Assembly (NCBI GenBank): GCA_013361525.1
Contig: JABFXY010000078.1
Location: forward strand, 1-47,500
Source: Polyangiaceae bacterium
GTDB lineage: Bacteria > Myxococcota_A > Polyangia > Polyangiales > Polyangiaceae
Length of the DNA stretch: 47,500 nt
Direction: 5' to 3'
A program made the position numbers and the translations under genes. Under the pieces are notes generated by a model, which saw only the letters and a program-made list of their open reading frames with translations, did no database searches and had not been told where the DNA came from. Shown here one piece after another: positions 24,176-32,690 of the stretch; the stretch's first letter is position 1, and the number at the start of each line of letters is the position of its first letter.

Positions 24176-24410
24176 GCAACGACGGCAGCGACACCACCAA
24201 TCGCGATCGCGGCGCCGATCCAGCGCTGCTTCGGGATCGTCGAGAAAACGCGATAGGACGAGCAACATGACCGCGCCGCTCTGGTTGAGGAGCGCGGCGC
24301 GTGAGGCGGTGCCGTACTTCATGCCGCCCAGCCAGAGGATCGTGCGATGTAGGTGCTCAGCAGCGTCGCCGGCATCATCAGCTTCCAGCGCTTCTGCGGA
24401 ACGTAGATGC
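24176..24410 (-). pseudogene. Decayed 3' fragment of EamA/DMT transporter gene
   Basis: On the minus strand this reads MKYGTASRAALLNQSGAVML followed by frameshifted text that corresponds to the last about 80 codons of the intact transporter at 26451-27332. Nucleotide similarity is high across the whole stretch but broken by several small indels and substitutions, so no frame survives. The fragment ends abruptly at the 24-base segment also found at 22605-22628. Confidence 0.75.
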
Positions 24411-24427
24411 CCACCACCCCGCTCGCT
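24404..24427 (+). repeat. 24-base direct repeat, copy 2
   Basis: Matches 22605-22628 at 23 of 24 positions. It marks the right end of the decayed transporter fragment and so probably a rearrangement junction. Confidence 0.55.
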
Positions 24428-24506
24428 GACATCGATTTATGCGAGTGATGGTCTTCATCACGAATCATCACTGGTGCTCATGAGAGCCCGAGCCAAGGTT
24501 GTTCGC

Positions 24507-25010
24507 ATGACCTTGCGAAAGCTCGCAGCAGACTGGGCTCTCCGACTCGCGCTCGTCGGCCTTCTTCTCCAGGTGGGAGGCAGCTTGTACGAGCACCTGG
24601 TCCTCGATCCGGCGTGGCCGACGAACCCGCTGCTCATTCAACCGGACCACGGCGGCGTCGACCGCAAGGCGTTCTGGATCCCGGCGCACGCCCTCGCGCA
24701 GCTCGCGCTGCCGGTCGCGTTGTGGGCCGTCTGGCGCGACCGCGCGGCGCGCGGTTGGGTGCTCTTCTCGCTCGGCAGTTACACGGCGCTGCGCGCGTGG
24801 ACCTTCGCGTATTTCATCCCGGCCGCGCTTCGGTTCGAGACGGAGAGCACCGTCGACGCCTCGGAAGCCCGCACGTGGGTGATGTGGAGCTTGTTGCGCG
24901 CGCCGCTCCTTCTCGCGGCGACCTACGCGGCCCGGCGCGCATCGAACGTGCGCAGCTTCGCGTCGGAGGCAGGCGCAGCTTCCATCGGCGAGCGCGTCAC
25001 AGCGCGATGA
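24507..25010 (+). CDS. Four-helix integral membrane protein
   Basis: 167 residues from ATG 24507; an ATG at 24480 would add nine. Four predicted membrane helices: ALRLALVGLLLQVGGSLYEH, PAHALAQLALPVALWAVW, GWVLFSLGSYTALRAWTFAY and LRAPLLLAATYAAR. The first loop (YEHLVLDPAWPTNPLL) recalls DUF1772-like small membrane proteins, but I would not press it. The last codons merge into the 25001-25062 copy of the transporter tail, so the C-terminus may have been changed by the rearrangement. Function unknown. Confidence 0.65.
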   Translation: MTLRKLAADWALRLALVGLLLQVGGSLYEHLVLDPAWPTNPLLIQPDHGGVDRKAFWIPAHALAQLALPVALWAVWRDRAARGWVLFSLGSYTALRAWTFAYFIPAALRFETESTVDASEARTWVMWSLLRAPLLLAATYAARRASNVRSFASEAGAASIGERVTAR

Positions 25011-25062
25011 CGGTGAACACACCTCCGATCGCGATCGCGGCGCCGATCCAGCGCTGCTTCGT
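25001..25062 (-). repeat. Second copy of the transporter 3' end (62 bases)
   Basis: Minus-strand reading KQRWIGAAIAIGG closely matches the last residues of the intact transporter. Together with 26455-26516 it forms a direct repeat of about 60 bases flanking the lipoprotein gene 25074-26372, which suggests that gene was inserted or looped in by recombination at the repeat. Confidence 0.65.
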
Positions 25063-25073
25063 CGGTGGGCTCG

Positions 25074-26372
25074 CTACGGCGTCTTCTTCTCTTCTTCGAG
25101 CGTCTTCTTGAGCGTTGCCCACCGCTCCGCACGAGCCTTCGCCTCCTCGCGATAGCCTTTGATGTTTTCGTGCAACCATGTGACGTCGCTGCCTAGAATA
25201 GCGTCTTTTGCAAACCTGTTCGCGTAAGAGAGCTCTGCGGGAATCCACCATACGAGCACCTTGAGCGCGCGCCGTCTCGATTCTGGGGCCGCCTTTTCGA
25301 CGGCCTGTTTCAAGATCGCGATCGACCTCTTCTTCTGCTCGTCGGTCGACATCAAGTGGGTCGCGATGGAGCCGAGCGCATCCAAATACGTCTTGAAGAT
25401 GACGTCGCTGGTCAGATCTTTCTCAATCGTGGAGAGCAGCCCATCGATCTCCAAAGGGCACCAGTCGGCTTCAGTCCCATGGTCCGAGGGTCCGCCACGG
25501 TATCCGCGTACGTACCAGTCAGATTCGGTGTCGCCGGTGTGATTGGCGGCTTCCGCGCCACTCAGGTGGCCTACCGCGATTTGGCGCAGCTTCTCGTCAT
25601 CTGCAGCGACGTGACGTCCCCAGAACGCGCACGCCTCCGCCTCGTGGCCTTTGAAGTGGTGGGCATATCCGTGGGCCGCCGCCGCGAGAGCATCAGGCGA
25701 GCTCTCGGCCGCGAGCGACGTCGTCACTTCGTAGCCGCGTTCGAAGTCCTCCCACCACGCCGCGATGACCCCCCGCACATCGGTCGGAGTCGTCCTTGCA
25801 CGGCCGAGCGCGAGCACCCGGTCGGCGAGCTCTGGCGCGAGCGACTCGTCAATCAGGAGCTTTGCCAATCCTGCATTGGTCGGAGAGGGCCCGAGATCGC
25901 TCTCGAGCGCGAGGAGCATCCGCTTCAGCTCCTCGGCACTCGCGTCCGATCTCGAGTCGAACAGGTCGGTCGCCATTCGTCGCACCGCGGGATCTGCGTC
26001 GAACATGAGATTGAGCAGCGTCCGCCGCGCACCCTTGCGATCTCGGGCTTTCAGCTGATCCCAGGCGTCGCATTTGGCGTGCAAGAACTTGTTCTTCTGA
26101 TCGAGCGCCTCTTTGCAGGTCCGCAAAACCGTCTTGATCGCATCCACGAGCGCCGGATCGTTGTCCGGCGCCGCCATACCCTGTCCGACAGGCGCAGCCG
26201 AAGACGCGGTCACGGACGCAGACGCTGCCGGCGTGCTGCTCGACGGAGCAACGGTCGCGCTCGGCGGCTCGTTCGTCCCGGTTGCTGAAGGGGCCCTCTC
26301 GTTGCTGCACGCGCTTGCTGCAGCAACCACGAGAACAAGAGCTGGCACCGCGTGCCGATATCGTTTCGTCAC
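25074..26372 (-). CDS. Lipoprotein with HEAT-like helical repeats
   Basis: 432 residues. Lipobox ASAC (Cys22), a Ser/Ala/Thr/Pro linker (25-65), then an all-helical body with HEAT-like units (KGARRTLLNLMFDADPAVRR, MATDLFDSRSDASAEELKRM). The middle has LAAAAHGYAHHFKGHEAEAC and WYVRGYRGGPSDHGTEADWC. The end is a charged helix (ENIKGYREEAKARAERWATL) closing with EEEKKTP. No enzyme signature. It lies between two copies of the transporter tail, which hints that it arrived as an insertion; codon use does not differ visibly from its neighbours. Confidence 0.72.
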   Translation of the reverse strand: MTKRYRHAVPALVLVVAAASACSNERAPSATGTNEPPSATVAPSSSTPAASASVTASSAAPVGQGMAAPDNDPALVDAIKTVLRTCKEALDQKNKFLHAKCDAWDQLKARDRKGARRTLLNLMFDADPAVRRMATDLFDSRSDASAEELKRMLLALESDLGPSPTNAGLAKLLIDESLAPELADRVLALGRARTTPTDVRGVIAAWWEDFERGYEVTTSLAAESSPDALAAAAHGYAHHFKGHEAEACAFWGRHVAADDEKLRQIAVGHLSGAEAANHTGDTESDWYVRGYRGGPSDHGTEADWCPLEIDGLLSTIEKDLTSDVIFKTYLDALGSIATHLMSTDEQKKRSIAILKQAVEKAAPESRRRALKVLVWWIPAELSYANRFAKDAILGSDVTWLHENIKGYREEAKARAERWATLKKTLEEEKKTP

Positions 26373-26450
26373 CGTGTCGATGTACGCGCACCGCGGGCGC
26401 GACTTGCCTGCGAAATTCTGCCTTCCGCCCGTTAGCGCAGCTCGAGCGAC

Positions 26451-27332
26451 TCAAAGCGCGACGACGGCGGCGACGCCACCGATCGCGATCGCGGCACCGA
26501 TCCAGCGCTGCTTCGGGATCGTCTCACCGAGAAACCGCGACACCACGAGCAGCATGACGGCGCCGCTCTGGTTGAGGAGCGCTGCGCGGGAGGCGGTGCC
26601 GTACTTCATGCCGCCGAGCCAGAGGATCATCGCGATGTACGTGCTCAGCAGCGTCGCGGGGATCATCAGCTTCCAGAGCTTCTGCGGGACGAACAGCGAC
26701 AGCGCCGGCTTCGCGCGGCCGGTCACGAGCTGAAAGACGAAGAGCACCGTCGTCCCCGCGAGGAGGCGAATGGTGGTCGCCTCGATGAGCGAGCTTCGCC
26801 CGAGCGCGGGCTTCGCGACGACGACGCCGAGCGCGGTGGTCATGACGCCGCCGATCGCCAACGCTACACCTTTGCGATCGATCGCGACCGGTCGCACCGC
26901 CGCGCGCCGCTGCCAGCCGACGAGGAAGAGGCCGATCACGATCAGCGGCGCGCCGAGGACGATCCCCGGGCCGAGCTTCTCGCCGAGCACGACCGCGCTC
27001 AGGAGCACGACCGTCGGGGCGTACGCGCAGTCGGTGATGGCGGCGACGGACGCGTCGAGCCGACGGAGCCCGGCGAGGAACAACGTGTCCGCGATGGCGA
27101 GGCCCAAGACGCCGCTCGCGGACAGGAGGATCCAATCACGAGGCGCGCGCGACCATTCGATCGAGCCGCCCGTCAGCGCGAGCGTCAACAAGAGCAGCAC
27201 CGTGGCGACGAAGTTCTTGAAGAGCGAGAGCGCGGCCGCGTCGACGTCCTTGATTCGCCGAAAGACGAGGATCGCGCACGCCCACGCGAGCGCACATCCG
27301 ATCGCCATCGCGTCACCAGCCCAAGAAGGCAT
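26451..27332 (-). CDS. EamA/DMT-family transporter (intact copy)
   Basis: 293 residues from ATG 27332, with AGGAGG eight bases upstream. Ten hydrophobic segments in two five-helix EamA repeats: AIGCALAWACAILVFRRIKD opens the first and ALAIGGVMTTALGVVVAKPA the second. The loop SVAAITDCAYAPTVVLLSAV and the tail MKYGTASRAALLNQSGAVML are typical of drug/metabolite exporters. Sits in the inner membrane; substrate unknown. Fragments of its 3' end recur at 24176-24410 and 25001-25062, so this is the parent or a surviving sibling of duplicated copies. Confidence 0.88.
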   Translation of the reverse strand: MPSWAGDAMAIGCALAWACAILVFRRIKDVDAAALSLFKNFVATVLLLLTLALTGGSIEWSRAPRDWILLSASGVLGLAIADTLFLAGLRRLDASVAAITDCAYAPTVVLLSAVVLGEKLGPGIVLGAPLIVIGLFLVGWQRRAAVRPVAIDRKGVALAIGGVMTTALGVVVAKPALGRSSLIEATTIRLLAGTTVLFVFQLVTGRAKPALSLFVPQKLWKLMIPATLLSTYIAMILWLGGMKYGTASRAALLNQSGAVMLLVVSRFLGETIPKQRWIGAAIAIGGVAAVVAL

Positions 27333-27522
27333 CGGGCGCCTCCTAGCACGAAAGGAGGGCGACCGTGGGTCGTCGGCCTCACGCGAGCTCGCACCTTCGC
27401 CCCTACGTCTCAAGAGCAACCCTTGTGTCGCGCGATAGACCTCGACCACGAGATGTCCCGGAAGGTGAAGACCTTCAATTTGCGATCTCGGATCACGACA
27501 AGGCCATTGCGGGCTGAAGTCG

Positions 27523-27560
27523 GAAGTCTGAAACCGAGACTGACGACTCCGTCAGACTTC
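27523..27560 (+). promoter_or_regulatory. Nested inverted repeats just before a start codon
   Basis: GAAGTCTGA (27523-27531) pairs perfectly with TCAGACTTC (27552-27560); inside lies CTGACG (27540-27545) with CGTCAG (27550-27555). The two stems share bases, so they exclude each other. The outer stem ends four bases before ATG 27565 and there is no visible Shine-Dalgarno sequence. It could be an operator or a switch that masks the start codon. Confidence 0.4.
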
Positions 27561-27564
27561 ACGT

Positions 27565-28758
27565 ATGCCCAAGTCATCGTCTCGCAATAATCGGCAGAGC
27601 TTCGACGATCGCGTTACGGCGACCACGATCGAGTACGGGCCCAGCACGACAGGCTACCGCGTCAACGACGACGGCGAGGCGAGCACGAGCTCGGACGCCG
27701 ATGGCTCCGACCTGGCGAACCACTACCTCCCGCTGGTCCCGGAGGACACGTACGAGTCGTTCTGGTCGAGGCCGCTCGAGCCGTTCCTCTTCGTGTTCTT
27801 CAAGGTGTGCGAGATCTACCCGGGTTGGGACGGCGTCCGCGGGGAGGCGAGCCCGCTCGTCTCGCTCCAAGGCGAAGATGAAAACGGGGTCCCGCAGTTC
27901 GGCATCATGCTTCGGGATGGGACGGCGGCGAGCGTCAACGAGGTGCTCACCTCGTCCCTCGTCACGCGCCTTTCGGGATCGAACGCGTGGGCGAGCGGCG
28001 CGGAGGTCATGCTGGCGCAAGGCAAGAGCGGCTTCCACGCCGTGGTCTTCGCGCCCAACGGCACCGGGCTCACCGACGTCGTCGGGATGACGGCGGATGG
28101 AAAGCTGGGCACGGCGGCCGACTTCGGCTTCACCGTGCCGACATCGACTGGGCCTGCCTCCCGCTCAGGCTTCGTGCCTGTCTACAGCCGCGTCGCGGAT
28201 CTCGCCTTCGTCGTCGGAGGGGCGCTCACCAGCAACGGCGCGCAGGCCCGCGACATCTGGCGGCGAGAGGTGCGGGGAACGGGTGGCTGGCAGCAGGTCC
28301 CGCTCACGGGCGTCACGCTCGAGACGGTCCTCGCTGCCACGTACAGCTTCCGTGACGCGAAGCTGTGGGTCCTCGACGAGAGCCGCACGGTTCGCCGCCT
28401 GCTGCGGATCGATCCGCTGAGCGGGAAGACGACGATCGTCGGCTCGTGGGCGAGGTCGAGCGCGTTCAACAAGCAATGGCTGGTGCTCGATCTGGAGGGC
28501 GACGTCGTGCTCGCATCGTCGAGCGAGTCGGCGTTCGGCATCGCGCGCTTCCGCTCCGCCGGCCTCAACCCCACCATCGCACCGACCGTCGTGAACCTGG
28601 AGCAGGGCGCGCGGCGCCTCATGCTTCCTCCCGCCATCGACGCGAAGGGCAACTCGATCGTCACGCGCACGTCGCCGACGGTCGATTACGTCACCGAGCG
28701 CCGCACGACATTCCAAGGCAGCGCGGCTACCATTGCAGCATTGGACGCGATCCTATGA
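27565..28758 (+). CDS. Hypothetical protein, propeller-like
   Basis: 397 residues, not recognised. No signal peptide. The N-terminus is polar (SSSRNNRQSFDDRVTATTIE), a FLFVFFKVCEIYPGWDG segment follows near residue 75, then a beta-rich body with repeated strand-turn text resembling propeller blades (KLWVLDESRTVRRLLRIDPL, KQWLVLDLEGDVVLASSSES). Its TGA overlaps the ATG of the next gene (ATGA), so the two products are made together. Nested inverted repeats cover the expected ribosome-binding region. Confidence 0.65.
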   Translation: MPKSSSRNNRQSFDDRVTATTIEYGPSTTGYRVNDDGEASTSSDADGSDLANHYLPLVPEDTYESFWSRPLEPFLFVFFKVCEIYPGWDGVRGEASPLVSLQGEDENGVPQFGIMLRDGTAASVNEVLTSSLVTRLSGSNAWASGAEVMLAQGKSGFHAVVFAPNGTGLTDVVGMTADGKLGTAADFGFTVPTSTGPASRSGFVPVYSRVADLAFVVGGALTSNGAQARDIWRREVRGTGGWQQVPLTGVTLETVLAATYSFRDAKLWVLDESRTVRRLLRIDPLSGKTTIVGSWARSSAFNKQWLVLDLEGDVVLASSSESAFGIARFRSAGLNPTIAPTVVNLEQGARRLMLPPAIDAKGNSIVTRTSPTVDYVTERRTTFQGSAATIAALDAIL

Positions 28759-30125
28759 AGAAGCTTGCCGCCGCGCTCCTGGTCGCGCTCATCGGGTGTG
28801 ATTCTTCGCTCGACCCTGGAGCCGGCGGCTCCTCCAGCGCGAGTACGGGTGGCCTCGGAGGGGCGAGCTCTGCGTCGGAGAGCTCGTCCGCCTCATCGTC
28901 GTCGGGGACGGGCGGAGCGCCCGAGGACAAGCCCTGCCCGGGCTGGGACGGCTGGGCGGCATGGGACGACTGGGCCGCGAGCTACCCGTTCTGCTACGCA
29001 ACGGATCCACAGGCGGTGGTCGAGCCGATCGAATGGGAGCCATGCGATCCGCTATCGGGGATGAGCACAGGCTGCCGGCAGATGAAGGTCACCTGGCCTT
29101 ACAATTTCTCGCCGTTCGCGGTCGTTGCGAGCGGGTTCGAGGAAGAGGACGGGACCGTTCTCCTATCGTTCACACGGGTGAACAGCTCCAACGAGGGCGA
29201 GCGGTTCATCATGCCGATCGTCGCGGAAGCGGACGGTCCCGTGCGCGCCGCACTGCTCGACCCACGTAGCAACGTCAGCGAGTACGCGTGGATGGGCTCG
29301 ACGATGTCCCGAGGCGTCGGCGCCGGCAGAGCGCTGTTCGAGCTTACGGATTTCGACATCGAGGGAGAGCTACCCGATGCGCTCGTCGGCTTTGAGCTCG
29401 GGGTTCCGCGACCCTTCGTCGAGCATGGATTCTCCGATGGCATCGGCCATGGCTTCGGCACGTCGAGCGACATCTGGGGCACCTGGGACTCGAACCGCAT
29501 CCTCATCGCACGCTGGGGTGAGGAGCCGATCGAGGTCTGGGGCCCGGCGCAGTCGGGCTACCAGCAAACGCGCTTCGTACCCTTCGGTGAGTTTGGCACC
29601 TGGCACGACGGCGATGAGTTTCACGCCAACGTCATGGCTTGGACACCTGAGCGAGGAGCGTACCCTTTCATCCACTTCGGCAACGATGAGACGCATGGGG
29701 CCGAGGCGCTGGGCACGGACGGTACGGACCTGGTCTGGATTCAAAGTGAGGGCCGTCTCCCCGACGGCACCTACGCCGAGCGAAGTATCGTGACATCACC
29801 GTTCACCACGGATCCGGACGCGCTCGAGCCGCGACGCTTGCGTTCGTACCCGAGCTCATATGCGGGAATCCTTCCGTTCACTGTCGGCTGCGGTTATGCG
29901 TCCTACTCATACGAGCCCGGCAAGGTGCTGTTGATTCGCATTGAAGACGGCGCCTGGTGGGAGCTTCCGAGCTCTGGCTGCACAGGCCCGGACTTCACCG
30001 GCGACTACTGTTTCGAATCCCCGTACGCGATCACCTGCGATGAGCTGTTTTTGAAGGGCGGATTCGTAATGAACATTGCTCGTGTGGAGATCTCTTCACT
30101 AGGAGAGCCCAACCCGCCCGATTGA
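28755..30125 (+). CDS. Hypothetical lipoprotein coupled to the upstream gene
   Basis: 456 residues from ATG 28755, overlapping the previous stop. Lipobox LIGC (Cys15), then a Ser/Gly linker (GGSSSASTGGLGGASSASES) and a globular domain with many aromatic residues (PCPGWDGWAAWDDWAASYPF, ATDPQAVVEPIEWEPC). Later strands such as VWIQSEGRLPDGTYAERSIV and KVLLIRIEDGAWWELPSSGC look propeller-like, echoing its upstream partner. The two probably form one surface or periplasmic module of unknown purpose. Convergent with the large leftward cluster, 34 bases between stop codons. Confidence 0.75.
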   Translation: MKKLAAALLVALIGCDSSLDPGAGGSSSASTGGLGGASSASESSSASSSSGTGGAPEDKPCPGWDGWAAWDDWAASYPFCYATDPQAVVEPIEWEPCDPLSGMSTGCRQMKVTWPYNFSPFAVVASGFEEEDGTVLLSFTRVNSSNEGERFIMPIVAEADGPVRAALLDPRSNVSEYAWMGSTMSRGVGAGRALFELTDFDIEGELPDALVGFELGVPRPFVEHGFSDGIGHGFGTSSDIWGTWDSNRILIARWGEEPIEVWGPAQSGYQQTRFVPFGEFGTWHDGDEFHANVMAWTPERGAYPFIHFGNDETHGAEALGTDGTDLVWIQSEGRLPDGTYAERSIVTSPFTTDPDALEPRRLRSYPSSYAGILPFTVGCGYASYSYEPGKVLLIRIEDGAWWELPSSGCTGPDFTGDYCFESPYAITCDELFLKGGFVMNIARVEISSLGEPNPPD

Positions 30126-30159
30126 GTTCGGGCGGCGCTCGCGTGCGATTCGAGCCCCC

Positions 30160-32673
30160 TCAGATGTATTCGAAATGCATCGGGTCCGGCGTGCTCGGCG
30201 CGGTGTAGTTGCCTCCCCAGCGGAAGTTGAACGCTCGAAAGAGTGCAATCAGCCGTGGGTCCATCGTGCCGGCCGCGGTCGCGGGGGAGCCGGCGCGGGG
30301 CTGCTTGTTCTCGAAGTCGTTGAAGTCGCCGGCGATCGCGAGCGAGTGGTTCGACATGTTGCGGGCGCTGTTCGGGTTCTGGCCGGCCACGGTGCCGGGC
30401 GTCTTCGTCCCTCGGAAGCAACCGGTGCCCGCGGTCTGGAACAGGAGATCGTTCCATCCGAGCTCCATGATGGATCGCATGACGCCTTCCCAAGCCGGCC
30501 TCGTCGCAGCGAGGACCGAGAGGCTTCGCTTGGGTCGCGCAGCAGGGCGGAGGACGGGCCAGGTCGAGACGATCTCGAGCGACGTGATCCGCGTGAGGTC
30601 CACGCCGCCGACGATGCCGGCCACGGGGATGTTCTGGCACCTGACCAATGCGAGGGTCGATGCGGCCGAGAGCGGAGGCGTCGCAGGGTTTGCGTCGGCG
30701 GCTGCAACGCGCGCGGTCCAGGCCGCCTGAACCTGCCCGCGTTGTGTCGAGATGTTCGCGACGGCGGGGATCGCAATGGCCGGCGCAGCGCCAGTGATGG
30801 CGTCGGTATAGAAGGCTTGTGCTGCCGGCTGTGCGCCCTGCCCCGTCTCGAAGAACCATTGACGACCGGCCGCGCCATTGCGCCAGGCCGCTGCGCGACC
30901 GTTGAACTCCGCGGTCGTGAGGTTCGTGTCGATGAGCGACATGCGGAGGATCAGTTGCTGAATCGAGGCCGCCTGTGCGGGGATCGGATTCGGGACGGCC
31001 GTTGCCCAATAGGGGCCGTGCGGGAGCCAGAAATCGACGTTGATCGCGTTCCGAACACGGTCGGCGATGCTCCCCATGATGAGCCAGCCCATGCTCTCGA
31101 GAATGAAGGCTTCGACGGCATCGCGGCTCTGTCGCGCTTGCTCGCGGAAGTATCCGGGGATCGTGAGAAGCAACCGGGGAGCGAGCCGTGTGAAGTTCGT
31201 CGTGCCCAGCGTTCGGTTCGCCTGCGCGTCGCTATCGTACGAGTGCGGCGGGTTGAGGATGTACGCGACGGGGTAGTGCAGACGCCGCAGGAGCTCGAGC
31301 AGCACGACAGGGCCCAGCGCGCGGCAGATCGGAAGGAGCGCTGCGATGCCCTGCCCCGCGGCGAAAGCATCGACCTGTGTCGCGGAGAGGCCGAGCTGGC
31401 CGAGCGCGGCGCGGATCTGCGTCGTCTCGTCGTCGAGCGCGGAGCTCGTCGGTGTTCCGGGCACGGGAGCGGTGCTCGGCGGCGGCGTGTGCTCCCAGTG
31501 CCACGGCTCACGGTTGTACGGGTGGTAACCGAAGCGTGCGGCGTTGCAGACGAGCCACTGATACCAGCGCTGCTGCCGCTGCCAGGTCACGTTCGTCGAC
31601 GAGGAGCTCACGCCGGTGGAGCCGGGCGCGTGACCCATATGCAGGTCGACGGCGCGACCCGTGTGGTGCGGGCTCGAACCCGGCGTCGCGACGGTCTTGC
31701 GACCGATCGCGACGGCGACGCCGGGAATGTCGATCGGGCCCGATGCGGGAACGGTGACGTGCTCGGCGCGCGCGGCGGCGCGAATTTGCGCGTCGACGCA
31801 ACCCTGTGGCGCGACACCCGCGGTTCGCAGCTCTTGGCGGAACCGATCGAGCCACGCGTTGCGTGCGTGAGGAGGAGCAACCGTCGACAAGGCTTGGCTG
31901 GTCGCCACGACGACGGGGTCGATGGCAGCCCAATTCGTGCACCCGAAGGTCGTGAATACCTGCCGCATCTTGTTTCGCCAGATGCGCGCTTGGCTCGGGT
32001 AGTCGCGGAAGCCCGACACGAGCTTCAAAAAGTCGGAGCCCGCGGCGACGGCACCGTCGGCGATTGCAGCCGTGCGCATCGCGACGAGCGCCTGCGATGC
32101 CAGGTCGTTGAGTTGATCGTTCGCCGCGCCCGCGATCACGTGCGCCGCAGGGACGTGCACAAGGTTCGTTGCGATGCCGCTGATGCGTTGCTCGACGGCG
32201 GTGCATGATCCACACGCGACGTTCGCGCCGTTGACGCTGCACGCCTGCTGCGCTTGCAACGCTTCGGAGACGGATCCGTCCCACGCGCCTTCGTCGTCGT
32301 CTTCCGAAAGAGCGCGAACGCCGTCACGATCGGCTTGGGTCGGAGGCATGTAGAGGCCCTCTTCGGGGTCGACCTCGGCCTGCGCGGACGGTGGAGCGCC
32401 GTATCGAATCCCCGTCGGCAGCTGCAACAGACCGTCGACGAGGATGATGTCGTCGCCGTTGGAAGGCATGCGCGCGAGAAACCCGACGAGCCCCGGTGGC
32501 CGAGAGGTCGCGATCACCCCTTCGAGCCATTGCCGGCCGATTTTCGCGGTGAGTCTGCTGCCGCGACGATTGCGTTGCGACAGCTCGATCGTGACCTTGA
32601 CCGGCCATCGAGGGACCGGGGGATTCGCCAGGCGCTCGACGGTGGCTTGGACGCGGACGGTTCCTTCGCTCAT
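30160..32673 (-). CDS. Double M15-peptidase protein (tandem peptidoglycan peptidases), last gene of the cluster
   Basis: 837 residues from ATG 32673 (GAAGGA upstream). Residues 1-100 form an unassigned beta domain. Residues about 200-400 are a VanY-type M15 peptidase with SPHHTGRAVD (zinc ligands His336, Asp343) and EPWHWEH (Glu389, His392). Residues 415-700 are helical and unassigned. Residues about 720-837 look like a second M15 domain with SNHSLAIAGDF (His776, Asp783) and the terminal WGGNY...DPMHFEYI (His833). M15 enzymes cleave peptidoglycan stem peptides and are common in phage lysins. There is no signal peptide, so delivery would need lysis or a non-Sec route. Seventeen bases follow the upstream gene; a stop-to-stop junction ends the cluster. 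Confidence 0.82.
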   Translation of the reverse strand: MSEGTVRVQATVERLANPPVPRWPVKVTIELSQRNRRGSRLTAKIGRQWLEGVIATSRPPGLVGFLARMPSNGDDIILVDGLLQLPTGIRYGAPPSAQAEVDPEEGLYMPPTQADRDGVRALSEDDDEGAWDGSVSEALQAQQACSVNGANVACGSCTAVEQRISGIATNLVHVPAAHVIAGAANDQLNDLASQALVAMRTAAIADGAVAAGSDFLKLVSGFRDYPSQARIWRNKMRQVFTTFGCTNWAAIDPVVVATSQALSTVAPPHARNAWLDRFRQELRTAGVAPQGCVDAQIRAAARAEHVTVPASGPIDIPGVAVAIGRKTVATPGSSPHHTGRAVDLHMGHAPGSTGVSSSSTNVTWQRQQRWYQWLVCNAARFGYHPYNREPWHWEHTPPPSTAPVPGTPTSSALDDETTQIRAALGQLGLSATQVDAFAAGQGIAALLPICRALGPVVLLELLRRLHYPVAYILNPPHSYDSDAQANRTLGTTNFTRLAPRLLLTIPGYFREQARQSRDAVEAFILESMGWLIMGSIADRVRNAINVDFWLPHGPYWATAVPNPIPAQAASIQQLILRMSLIDTNLTTAEFNGRAAAWRNGAAGRQWFFETGQGAQPAAQAFYTDAITGAAPAIAIPAVANISTQRGQVQAAWTARVAAADANPATPPLSAASTLALVRCQNIPVAGIVGGVDLTRITSLEIVSTWPVLRPAARPKRSLSVLAATRPAWEGVMRSIMELGWNDLLFQTAGTGCFRGTKTPGTVAGQNPNSARNMSNHSLAIAGDFNDFENKQPRAGSPATAAGTMDPRLIALFRAFNFRWGGNYTAPSTPDPMHFEYI

Positions 32674-32690
32674 GACGGCTTCCTTCTCGC

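Noticed and set aside
30175..32208. Long forward open frame of 677 codons
   Set aside because: Shadow of the double M15 gene on the other strand; its product is Arg-rich low complexity and the minus-strand frame has clear domains.
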